Shown here piece after piece: positions 36,102-44,975 of a stretch of DNA of 64,000 nt. Position 1 is the stretch's first letter. Each line of letters begins with the position of its first letter. The stretch spans positions 248,001-312,000 of the forward strand of contig CANFSP010000001.1 of assembly GCA_947449765.1 (NCBI GenBank). Direction: 5' to 3'. Source of the stretch: Actinomycetota bacterium (GTDB taxonomy: Bacteria > Actinomycetota > Actinomycetes > Actinomycetales > Microbacteriaceae). The notes under the pieces were generated by a model, which was not told the origin of the DNA, did no database searches, and saw nothing but the letters and a program-made list of their open reading frames with translations. A program made the position numbers and the translations under genes.

Positions 36102-39100
36102 ATGATTTTTCGAGGGCTCACGCACGCCCTCGAGCAGTCCGAAACCATTCGGGATGCACTCGACGCCTCACGGCACGACGTCGACTTTTCGCTCGCCGAG
36201 GGACTGAACGCACCTCTTCTTGCTGCGCTCATGGCGCGCCGCGCATCCGATGGAAAAACGTCGGCCATGCTGGTTGTCACACCTACATCGCGCGAAGCAG
36301 AAAGCCTGCGAACAACCCTCGAGGGCGTGATGCCTGAGGTCTCGATTGTCGATTTTCCCGCCTGGGAAACCCTGCCACATGAGCGACTGAGTCCCAGCGC
36401 CGAAATCGTTGGTGGGCGGTTTGCTGCTCTGCACGCGATGAACCGATGGGATGCGCACACGCCGCTTTTCGTCATCGCGTCGGTGCGCGCGGCACTTCAA
36501 CCAATCGCCGCGAACCTGCTCGATGTGCCGACCATTGACCTTGCCGTCGGCGCCCGAGGATTAGACCTGCGCGAGTTGAGCGCGTCGCTGGTTGATCTCG
36601 CCTACACGCGCGTGGACATGGTCGCTAGGCGCGGTGAGTTTGCGGTGCGTGGCGGAATCCTCGACGTTTTTTCACCCACGGCAGAGCATCCGTATCGTAT
36701 TGATTTCTTCGGCGATGAAATCGATTCGCTGCGCTATTTCTCGGTCGCCGACCAGAGGTCGCTCGGTGAACCACTCACGCAGGTCATCCTCGGGCCCAGT
36801 CGCGAACTCTTGCTCACGCCGGCCGTTCGCCAACGTGCGGCTGAAATGCAACACGAGTTCCCGAGCCTGTCCGCCATGCTCGCGAAAATCGCCGAGGGAA
36901 TTCCTGTCGAGGGCATGGAGTCACTCACCCCGGCTCTGGTCGACCGCCTCGTTCCGCTGAGCGATTTTCTCCCCGCGGATGCGGCCATCACAGTGGTGTC
37001 GCCGGAGCGGGTCGCAACCCGCGCGGCGCACCTGGCCGAAACGAACTCCGAGTTTCTTGAGGCGGCTTGGAACGCGGCCACCGTTGGTGCACAGGCACCC
37101 ATCGATTTGGGTGCGGGCGATTTTTTGACGGTGGATGAACTGCGCGCATCCCATCCCGGCGGTTGCTGGTGGAGCCTGTCAGCATTCGACTCAGGTGCGA
37201 GTCTGGGTGGCATGTCTGGCGACGACGGCTCGGGAGCAGAAAGCCTCGATGCCCTGCGCGTTCACAGCGCGAGCATCCCATCCTTTGTGGGCAACCTCGA
37301 CGGTGCGGTGAATCACCTGGCCGCGCGGGTAGCCGACGGTTGGCACGTCATCGTTGCGGCAGCCGGTCACGGTTTGGTTGAGCGGGCGTCACAGGTGTTG
37401 ACCGAGCATGGTCTCGGCTCGCGCATCCTCGCGTCACTCACGGATCTTCCCGAACAGCTTGAGTCAGGCGTGGTCTACGTGGTTCAGGCCAGCGTGGAGC
37501 ATGGTTTCGAGTTGCCCGATGTTCAGCTCACGGTGATGAACGAGGCGGAGTTTTACGGTCGTGCGGCCTCACACGATTCGCGCATCTCACACAAGCTTGC
37601 CGCTCGGCGTAGCAAGAACGTCGTGGATCCGCTGCAGCTCGAAGCCGGCGACATCGTGGTGCACGAGGTGCACGGAATCGGCAAATTCATCGAACTCGTG
37701 CAGCGCGAAGTGTCGACCGGGGGCCGCAATCCGATCAAGAACACACGCGAATATTTGGTGCTTGAGTTTGCACCGAGCAAGCGCGGCTATCCGCCGGACA
37801 AGTTGTACGTGCCGACCGATCAGCTCGATCAACTCACCCGTTACGTGGGCGGTGAAACCCCCGCGCTCTCGAAAATGGGCGGCGGGGAGTGGGCCGCCGC
37901 CAAAAGCAGAGCGCGCCGAGCTGTTCGCGACATCGCCGTGGAACTCGTCAAGCTGTATTCGGCGCGCCAAGCGAGCAAGGGATACGCCTTCTCGCCAGAC
38001 ACGCCCTGGCAGCGTGAGCTCGAAGAAGCATTCCCCTACGTCGAAACGCCCGACCAGCTGACCACCATTGACGAGGTCAAAGCTGACATGGAACGCTCCA
38101 TTCCGATGGATCGGCTTGTTTCGGGAGATGTGGGTTTTGGAAAAACCGAGATTGCCATCCGTGCCGCATTCAAAGCCGTTCAAGACGGCAAGCAGGTCGC
38201 CATCCTGGTACCCACCACGCTGCTCGTGCGTCAGCACGGTGAGACATTCGCCGAACGATTCGCGGGTTTTCCGGTGCACCTGCGCACGCTGAGCCGATTC
38301 AATTCGGAGAAGGAATCGAAAGAAACGATTGCTGGCTTAGCCGACGGAACGGTGGATGTCGTCATCGGCACCCATCGCTTGCTCTCATCCGGAATCTCTT
38401 TCAAAGACCTCGGCCTCGTCATCATCGATGAGGAGCAGCGCTTTGGCGTCGAGCACAAGGATGCCCTCAAGAAGCTCAAAACGAACGTCGACATTTTGGC
38501 GATGAGTGCAACCCCCATTCCGCGCACCCTTGAGATGGCGGTCACCGGCATCCGGGAGATGTCCACGCTGGCGACCGCGCCCGAGGATCGGCATCCCATT
38601 CTCACCTTTGTTGGCCCCTACCTCGACAAGCAGGTGGCGGCCGCGATTCACCGGGAACTGTTGCGCGAGGGCCAGGTGTTCTTCGTACACAACCGGGTCT
38701 CGAGCATCAACCGGGTTGCCGCTCAGCTGGCCGAGCTCGTGCCGGAGGCGCGCATCGCCGTGGCCCACGGGCAGATGGGTGAAGCCCAGCTCGAGCAAGT
38801 CATCGTCGACTTCTGGGAGCGCAAGTTCGACGTGCTCGTCTCGACCACCATCATCGAGACTGGCATCGACATTTCGAACGCCAACACATTGATCATCGAC
38901 CGCGCGGATAAGTATGGTCTCAGTCAGCTTCACCAGTTGCGTGGACGCGTTGGTCGCGGACGCGAACGTGCCTACGCGTATCTGTTGTATGACCCCGAGA
39001 TACCCCTGAGCGAGACGGCGCACGATCGACTTGCCGCGCTCGCCGCCAATAACGAACTGGGTTCGGGCATTCAGATAGCGCTCAAGGACCTTGAAATTCG

Positions 39101-39728
39101 CGGCGCCGGAAACCTGCTCGGTGGCGAGCAGTCCGGTCACATTGCGGGTGTCGGCTTTGATCTGTACCTGCGCATGATCGGTGAGGCCGTGTCGGCATTC
39201 CGCGGCGACGTAGCCGAGGGGCAAACGGAGCTTCGGCTCGAAATTCCGGTGGATGCGCGTATCCCGGACGACTTCGTGGACAGCGAACGGTTGCGACTCG
39301 AGGCGTATCAAAAGCTTTCCGTGGCGAGCTCACCGACATCCACTGACGATCAAATCGGTTTGGTGCGCGACGAGCTCGTCGATCGATATGGCGCTCTGCC
39401 TCCCCAGGTGGAGACGCTGCTCGCGGTGTCGCGCTTGAGACGACGCGCCTATCTCGCAGGCCTCAGTGAAGTCGTCGCGATGGGGCCCAACTTGCGTCTG
39501 ACTCCCCTCGATTTGCCCGAGTCAAAGCAGGTGCGTCTGACGCGCATGTTCCCGGGCGCCAAGTATGTGGCGAGTGCTCGCGTAGTCACGGTTCCGCTGC
39601 CCACTGACGCAAGCGACCTAGTCGGTTGGGTCGAGTCCCTGTTCGACGGCTTCCTGCCCACCGGCGATCGTGTTGAGGCGACTTCGCCACGCGACAAAGC
39701 AGCCACCGATCACGATGCTGATGGCTGA
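36102..39728 (+). CDS. mfd: Transcription-repair coupling factor Mfd
   Basis: Removes stalled RNA polymerase and recruits UvrAB. 1,208 residues. UvrB-like modules span about 1-350 (SREAESLRTTLEG; DFPAWETLPHERLSP), the polymerase-interacting domain begins near 510 (GDIVVHEVHGIGKF), and the RecG-like translocase carries GDVGFGKTEIA near 675, DEEQRFG near 777 and QLRGRVGRGRERAYAYL near 946. A C-terminal TRCF domain follows. Likely leaderless ATG start. Its last 111 bases overlap the 3' end of nhaA on the other strand. Confidence 0.97.
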   Translation: MIFRGLTHALEQSETIRDALDASRHDVDFSLAEGLNAPLLAALMARRASDGKTSAMLVVTPTSREAESLRTTLEGVMPEVSIVDFPAWETLPHERLSPSAEIVGGRFAALHAMNRWDAHTPLFVIASVRAALQPIAANLLDVPTIDLAVGARGLDLRELSASLVDLAYTRVDMVARRGEFAVRGGILDVFSPTAEHPYRIDFFGDEIDSLRYFSVADQRSLGEPLTQVILGPSRELLLTPAVRQRAAEMQHEFPSLSAMLAKIAEGIPVEGMESLTPALVDRLVPLSDFLPADAAITVVSPERVATRAAHLAETNSEFLEAAWNAATVGAQAPIDLGAGDFLTVDELRASHPGGCWWSLSAFDSGASLGGMSGDDGSGAESLDALRVHSASIPSFVGNLDGAVNHLAARVADGWHVIVAAAGHGLVERASQVLTEHGLGSRILASLTDLPEQLESGVVYVVQASVEHGFELPDVQLTVMNEAEFYGRAASHDSRISHKLAARRSKNVVDPLQLEAGDIVVHEVHGIGKFIELVQREVSTGGRNPIKNTREYLVLEFAPSKRGYPPDKLYVPTDQLDQLTRYVGGETPALSKMGGGEWAAAKSRARRAVRDIAVELVKLYSARQASKGYAFSPDTPWQRELEEAFPYVETPDQLTTIDEVKADMERSIPMDRLVSGDVGFGKTEIAIRAAFKAVQDGKQVAILVPTTLLVRQHGETFAERFAGFPVHLRTLSRFNSEKESKETIAGLADGTVDVVIGTHRLLSSGISFKDLGLVIIDEEQRFGVEHKDALKKLKTNVDILAMSATPIPRTLEMAVTGIREMSTLATAPEDRHPILTFVGPYLDKQVAAAIHRELLREGQVFFVHNRVSSINRVAAQLAELVPEARIAVAHGQMGEAQLEQVIVDFWERKFDVLVSTTIIETGIDISNANTLIIDRADKYGLSQLHQLRGRVGRGRERAYAYLLYDPEIPLSETAHDRLAALAANNELGSGIQIALKDLEIRGAGNLLGGEQSGHIAGVGFDLYLRMIGEAVSAFRGDVAEGQTELRLEIPVDARIPDDFVDSERLRLEAYQKLSVASSPTSTDDQIGLVRDELVDRYGALPPQVETLLAVSRLRRRAYLAGLSEVVAMGPNLRLTPLDLPESKQVRLTRMFPGAKYVASARVVTVPLPTDASDLVGWVESLFDGFLPTGDRVEATSPRDKAATDHDADG

Positions 39729-40802
39729 GCCGGTCAGCACCGCCAGAACCCCCTGATCGCGTAAGTCAGGCGCATCCGCAAAAGCGAGTTCGTTCATCAG
39801 CAGCGACACGGTGAAACCGATTCCACCAACGACGGCCACCGTGATGAGGTCCATGCCGCGCACCGCGCTCGCCGAACGATTGCGCATGAGTGCATTACCG
39901 AGCCAGCCCGCGAGTGAGATGCCAATGAGTTTTCCGACCGGTAGTGCGATGACGATGGCCCAAAAGACCGAACTCATCGCCCAAAGCGGGGTGTGTGGAA
40001 TCACCACCAACGCCGAGACGAACGCAAAAAGTGGCAAAATCACCGCGTTGTTGAGCGGCAGGATGTTGTGCACCGTCTTTTCGGCCAGGTCGCGCTGAAG
40101 CACCAAGCCGAGCGCGACCCCCGCGATGGTGGCGTGCACACCGGAGTACCAGACCAACGCCCACGTGATGAGCGCAAAAAATATCAGCAGCATGAGTCGC
40201 AGACCGCGCACGCGATTGGGCCGGGTGGACATCCAAAAGGCGAGAAGTGAAACTCCCGCACCAGCTAGGGCGAAGCCGTTGACATTGTGGGCGAAAAATA
40301 CCGCGATGATGACGATGGCGATGAGGTCATCAAGCACAGCGAGTGCGAGCAGAAAGACGCGGATGCGCTTCGGCAGATTACGCCCCACCAGGGCAATCAA
40401 CCCGAGGGCGAACGCGATATCCGTTGCCGTGGGTATCGGCCATCCGGATGTGTGGTCGCTGTGGTAGTCACTGCCCACGATCGCGAGAAAGATGGCGGCG
40501 GGAACTATCACACCGCCGAGGGCGGCAATGGCCGGCACGGCTGCTTTGCGCGGTGAGTTGAGTTCCCCGCGCGTGAATTCGTGCTTGAGGTCAACCGACA
40601 CAATGAAGAAGAACACGGCGAGTAGCCCGTCCGTAATCCAGTGCTTTGCGCTCAGCTCGACAAAAGTGTTGGGTAGGGCGATGTGTGTGTCAAAAAAACT
40701 GGCCACAGACGCACCCGCGACAGAATTGGCCACAATCAACCCCAGCGTCGCGGCAATCGCCAAGGCGACCGCGGCAAACCGGTCACTGCGCAAAATCTGC
40801 AT
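39618..40802 (-). CDS. nhaA: Na+/H+ antiporter NhaA
   Basis: Inner-membrane sodium/proton antiporter for pH and sodium homeostasis. 394 residues with about twelve helices; the paired Asp of the ion site is in LAVLDDLIAIVII and the discontinuous-helix region in DIAFALGLIALVG. The last 36 residues, including half of the final helix, are encoded antisense to mfd, so neither gene can shorten freely. ATG start six bases after a TAGGTT -10. Confidence 0.93.
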   Translation of the reverse strand: MQILRSDRFAAVALAIAATLGLIVANSVAGASVASFFDTHIALPNTFVELSAKHWITDGLLAVFFFIVSVDLKHEFTRGELNSPRKAAVPAIAALGGVIVPAAIFLAIVGSDYHSDHTSGWPIPTATDIAFALGLIALVGRNLPKRIRVFLLALAVLDDLIAIVIIAVFFAHNVNGFALAGAGVSLLAFWMSTRPNRVRGLRLMLLIFFALITWALVWYSGVHATIAGVALGLVLQRDLAEKTVHNILPLNNAVILPLFAFVSALVVIPHTPLWAMSSVFWAIVIALPVGKLIGISLAGWLGNALMRNRSASAVRGMDLITVAVVGGIGFTVSLLMNELAFADAPDLRDQGVLAVLTGSAISIVIGGCFVAWRSRLNTIAGGQEAVEQGLDPTD

Positions 40803-40808
40803 GCACCT

Positions 40809-40814
40809 AACCTA
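40809..40814 (-). promoter_or_regulatory. -10 element of nhaA
   Basis: Minus-strand TAGGTT, then six bases, then ATG 40802; leaderless layout. Confidence 0.5.
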
Positions 40815-40923
40815 CGCGCTCGCGTAAGTCAGCTGCTGATGTAAATCCAGAGTGATTACTTGCCGACGATTGTGTACCACGTCTGTCTCATGTACCGTGA
40901 ATGTACCGAGACTTGGGGGAAAG

Positions 40924-43353
40924 ATGTTTCGTTTCATTGGTTCACTAGTTGTCAGTGTGTTGTTTTTTGCCGGCTTGACAGTCACAGGGACAGCGTCTTA
41001 TGCATCGGATGCTTTCGTTGGTCCGCGACGTGAAATTTCACCCGCAGCTCTCTCCCAATTCTCCTCGGCTCCGAAACCAGTAATCCTAGGCACCGCAAAC
41101 GTTGGCAACACGTTAGAGGTGCAAGTGGGCAACTGGGTGCCTGCCTTCGAGGAGATGACCTACGACTGGAAAGTTGGAGGCGTATCTAAGGGATCGTCCT
41201 CGACGTACCTGATTGGTGCATCTGACCGAGGGGTATCAATTACTGTTTCGGTGACGGCAAAGCGAGCCGGGTACCAAAATAAAACACAAACCTCAAGCCC
41301 CGTGACTGCGACCGGTCTCATCAGCGCGGGTGGGGACGTCACCATTGTGTCGAGCGTGTACCAGGGTGACAAGGTAACGGCCGTGGTTCCCACATTTACG
41401 CCGACGCCATCTCAGGTGAGTTACCAGTGGTACCGAGGGTCATCGGCCATTCCAGGTGCAAATGCTTCCTCATATACGGCTTCTGCCAGCGATCTGAATA
41501 AGAATCTCTCGGTTCAAGTCACTGCGAAGCTGGCTTCGTACGACGATAAAACGCTCACGTCAAACCAGAGCAACCCCGTAATTCTTCACGATTTTGAAGT
41601 GACTGATGGTGTCACAATCGCGACGGAATTGTTTGTCGGTGATTCAGTGACTGCTGTGTTGCCCTCGATATCCCCGAGTGCCACGCTCGCCTATCAGTGG
41701 TATCGCGATGGGATAAAAATTACGAACGCGACAGCGAGGTCTTACACTGTGGCGACTGCTGACGCCGCTCACGCACTTACTGTCAAGGTCACCTTGACGA
41801 AAACAAACTATGCCAAATTGGAAATGACTTCCAATAGCTCGTCCACGGTTCTCTTGCACGCATTCGAAGTAGCGGGTGACGTAACCATTCCGACGGTGAT
41901 TCACCAAGGCGATTCGGTGACGGCGAGCCTTCCCAACTTCAATCCAGTTCCCTCGTCAACGTCTTATCAGTGGTATCGCGATGGCTCACCAATCGGTGGG
42001 GCCACCTCTGTGACCTACGTCGCAAAACCAGCTGATGTGGGGGCTGGACTTTCCGTTAAGGTCACGGTAGCCAAAGCGACGTACGAGAACACTGTGCTTG
42101 AATCCAATGCCTCGGATCCAGTTGCGCTCTATTCGTTTTCAACAACCTTTGCGCCTCAACTGTCGTCAACGTCGCCTGCTGTCGGAGATGTTCTTTCGTC
42201 AACAACCTCTCTCTGGACCCCTAGGGCCACATTCTCCTATCAGTGGTTCCAGGACTCATCGCCAATTTCTGGTGCAACGAAAGCCACTTACACCGTTGTC
42301 GCCGCAGATTTGGGTCACACACTCTCGCTCAAGCTAACTGGAAGCAAAATCAATTACGAATCAGTGATTTTTCAAACGGATTCCACCGAGGAAGTCGTCA
42401 GAGGCACGCTGAGCGCACGCTCAAATCCCACCATCTCCGGCTCAACCGTGACCGGCAGCACGCTTTCCGCAAACGCAGGAACGTGGACACCATCTTCAAC
42501 TCAGTTGAAATATCAATGGAAACGAAATGGCGCAAACATTGGATCGGCTACGCAGCAAACATATCTGCTGGGTGCAAATGACGTTGGCGCAAGGATTTCG
42601 GTTGCTGTCACAGGGACTCTTGCCGGATATTCACCTCTCACCCTGACCAGTTCACAAACAACTTCAATTAGCGGCGTATTTGGTGGAACTCCAGTTGGAT
42701 CAATTTCGGGCAACCTAGAAAATGAATCGACACTCCGTGCGGTCGTTTCAGGTCTCTCTCCTGCTCCGACTGGCGGGTCGTATCAGTGGTATCGCGATGG
42801 CTCTCCAATTTCCGGAGCTAGGGCGTCGACCTACCGTCTCACGCCAGCCGATGCGAGCCATGACATCACGTTTACCGGCACCGTTACCCGTTCAGGCTAC
42901 GCGGGTAAATCCGTTTCGAGTTCTGCAGTTCGATGGACGGTTCAGCAGTACACCGTGACTTATAGTGCCTGGGACTTATATAACATGTGCGTAAATGCGG
43001 GTGGCAGTTTCGAGCCCTGTGATTATTCCAATGGCAAGTTTTGGGGTTATTCGGACGGTAGCGGGGATACAGTCATGGGCTTCCTTCCAACGCTTCCGAA
43101 GACTCCAACTCAGTGGTACCTCGTCTTTGCAGACACGGAGGGGAATCCGGGGTACCCGTGGGTTGTCATTTCCACAAACAGTAATTCTCAATCCGACCAA
43201 GGGAATATGACTTTTTATCCCACTTGGACTTCGTCGTCCTACGGAACCGGGTGGAAGTATTTGCATGATGGAAGGCAGCTTCTCATTGGGTTGGGTTCAG
43301 ATTACTACTGCAGTGTTTACATCGGGAGTATGACCATTACCTACTACGCATAA
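40924..43353 (+). CDS. Large secreted protein with seven Ig-like repeats and a novel C-terminal domain
   Basis: 809 residues. Signal peptide about 1-27. Residues about 47-670 hold seven tandem beta-sandwich modules of roughly 90 residues, each with the core YQWYRDG.I.GA followed by Y...ADxG..L.VKVT. The last 135 residues form a different domain rich in Trp, Tyr, Gly and Ser with cysteines near its start and end (NMCVNAGGSFEPC; YYCSVYIG). No LPXTG, lipobox or C-terminal helix. GGGGGAAAG precedes the ATG. The gene is clearly A/T-richer than its neighbours, suggesting transfer or relaxed codon choice. An adhesin-like or cell-surface role is likely; the ligand is unknown. Confidence 0.72.
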   Translation: MFRFIGSLVVSVLFFAGLTVTGTASYASDAFVGPRREISPAALSQFSSAPKPVILGTANVGNTLEVQVGNWVPAFEEMTYDWKVGGVSKGSSSTYLIGASDRGVSITVSVTAKRAGYQNKTQTSSPVTATGLISAGGDVTIVSSVYQGDKVTAVVPTFTPTPSQVSYQWYRGSSAIPGANASSYTASASDLNKNLSVQVTAKLASYDDKTLTSNQSNPVILHDFEVTDGVTIATELFVGDSVTAVLPSISPSATLAYQWYRDGIKITNATARSYTVATADAAHALTVKVTLTKTNYAKLEMTSNSSSTVLLHAFEVAGDVTIPTVIHQGDSVTASLPNFNPVPSSTSYQWYRDGSPIGGATSVTYVAKPADVGAGLSVKVTVAKATYENTVLESNASDPVALYSFSTTFAPQLSSTSPAVGDVLSSTTSLWTPRATFSYQWFQDSSPISGATKATYTVVAADLGHTLSLKLTGSKINYESVIFQTDSTEEVVRGTLSARSNPTISGSTVTGSTLSANAGTWTPSSTQLKYQWKRNGANIGSATQQTYLLGANDVGARISVAVTGTLAGYSPLTLTSSQTTSISGVFGGTPVGSISGNLENESTLRAVVSGLSPAPTGGSYQWYRDGSPISGARASTYRLTPADASHDITFTGTVTRSGYAGKSVSSSAVRWTVQQYTVTYSAWDLYNMCVNAGGSFEPCDYSNGKFWGYSDGSGDTVMGFLPTLPKTPTQWYLVFADTEGNPGYPWVVISTNSNSQSDQGNMTFYPTWTSSSYGTGWKYLHDGRQLLIGLGSDYYCSVYIGSMTITYYA

Positions 43354-43363
43354 TTCTGATCAA

Positions 43364-44797
43364 TTACGCGCGCGCGTGCTTCTCGAGGAACTCGTAAATC
43401 TCGATCTGGTCCACACCGGGGAACGTGCCGGTGGGGAGTGGGGCTAGCACGTAGGGGTTGAGTCGCGCACTCGGCCACGCCTTGCCCGACCACTTGTCAC
43501 GCGCCTGCGCGTCGGGGGTTCGACAGCACTCCGGATCGGGACACGTGGATGTGGCGCGAGCACTCGTGTCGCGGCCGCGGAACCACTGGGCTTGCTCGAA
43601 CGGCACACCAATCGAGATCGAGAACTCACCCTGCTCGCCCTGACCCGTTTGGGTGGTGTCCCAGTAGGTGCCTCCCGGAGTATCCGTGTATTGGTAGAAC
43701 TCGGTCGTGCGGTTTTGTCGTTCGAAGGCAACGCGCGCCGGCCACTTGCGGCAGATTGATTGACCCTCAATCGAGCCGAACTGATCGGCGGGAATGGCGA
43801 GCCCGTCGTTCTCGTATCCGCGAAAGAGCCCACCGTCGCTGTTGACCCGCAAAAAGTGGCAGGTCAAATCGAGGTGAGTGGTGGCGAGGTTGGTAAACCG
43901 TAGCGCAGCCGCCTCGTGCGTCACGCCGAACGCATCGCGAAAGTCCTCGATGGCGATGTTGCGATCACGCTTGGCCTCACGCAGAAACGCGACGGATGCC
44001 GTAATCGGCATCAGGCACGATGCCGCAAAGTAGTTGATTTCGAGGCGCTGACGCAAAAAGTCTGCGTAGTTCTCTGGTCGTTTGTGGTCGAGCAGGCGGT
44101 GGGCAACCGCTTGAAGGGCCATCGCGCGCAATCCGTGACCGCCGGGAATCGACGCCGGTGGAATGTAGATGCGCTTGTTTTCGAGGTCGGTCACACTTCG
44201 CGCTGATGGTGGCAGGTCGTTGACGTAGATCAGTTGAAAACCGATGAGTTCCACCATGTCGGCGACGGTCTTGTGCATGAGGGCGCCGGCGGTGTGCCCA
44301 GCGCGTTTGACCAAGTCTTCGGCGAGCTCATCCAATTCGGGCATGTAGTTTCCGGCAGCGCGCTGCTCCTTTTGAAGGGCCGTATTGGCTCGCCTCGCCT
44401 CCTCGGGGGTCGCGATCGCTTCGCGCGCGCGTCGTTCAATGTCGCGATGCAGCCCGACGATGCTCTCAAGGGCTTCGGTCGGCATCGTCTTGGTGGAGCG
44501 GACCACCGGCAATTTCAAGTCGCGGTAGATCGTGCCGCGTTGGAGGCGATCAAGTTCTACCTCGAGTTCCGCGCGTCGGTCTGGTGCTTCCTGACTGAGG
44601 AGATCAGGAACGCTCGTGCCCAGGGCGTTTGCCAGAGCAGTGAGGAGCGACAGCTTGGGCTCGCGTCGTCCATTTTCAATCTGTGACAACTGGCTTGGCA
44701 CGACCCCAACCTGCGCGCTGAGCTGATCAAGGGTCAATCCCGCTTGAGCGCGAAAATGGCGAATGCGTTTACCGAGAATCAACAAATCAGACGTCAT
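43364..44797 (-). CDS. RamB-like XRE-family regulator with ImmA/IrrE-type domain
   Basis: 477 residues. An N-terminal Cro/C1 helix-turn-helix (about 10-65, LTLDQLSAQVGVVPSQLSQIENG), a central domain with a degenerate IrrE/ImmA peptidase-like segment (AVAHRLLDHKRPENYADF; the HExxH is not intact), and a C-terminal DUF2083 domain with clustered cysteines (CPDPECCRT). This architecture is that of RamB/PrpC-type regulators of acetate and propionate metabolism. It is encoded divergently from pckG, its probable target. ATG start six bases after a TATAGT -10, giving a leaderless mRNA. Confidence 0.85.
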   Translation of the reverse strand: MTSDLLILGKRIRHFRAQAGLTLDQLSAQVGVVPSQLSQIENGRREPKLSLLTALANALGTSVPDLLSQEAPDRRAELEVELDRLQRGTIYRDLKLPVVRSTKTMPTEALESIVGLHRDIERRAREAIATPEEARRANTALQKEQRAAGNYMPELDELAEDLVKRAGHTAGALMHKTVADMVELIGFQLIYVNDLPPSARSVTDLENKRIYIPPASIPGGHGLRAMALQAVAHRLLDHKRPENYADFLRQRLEINYFAASCLMPITASVAFLREAKRDRNIAIEDFRDAFGVTHEAAALRFTNLATTHLDLTCHFLRVNSDGGLFRGYENDGLAIPADQFGSIEGQSICRKWPARVAFERQNRTTEFYQYTDTPGGTYWDTTQTGQGEQGEFSISIGVPFEQAQWFRGRDTSARATSTCPDPECCRTPDAQARDKWSGKAWPSARLNPYVLAPLPTGTFPGVDQIEIYEFLEKHARA

Positions 44798-44803
44798 TTT
44801 TTT

Positions 44804-44809
44804 ACTATA
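44804..44809 (-). promoter_or_regulatory. -10 element of the RamB-like gene
   Basis: Minus-strand TATAGT followed by AAAAAA and ATG 44797. Confidence 0.55.
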
Positions 44810-44975
44810 GGTGAAATATCGCAATTCTTTACACCAAATCGAGTGGGATGTGCCTGCTTATCTCGGACAGAATCAAAGAAGAGCCAAATTTTTCGTGAGT
44901 ACGCTTTCGGAACCGACATCCTCTCGCTTTTTTTATTCCGCGACGAGTTTGGGCTCATGAGACAAAGGAGTACCC

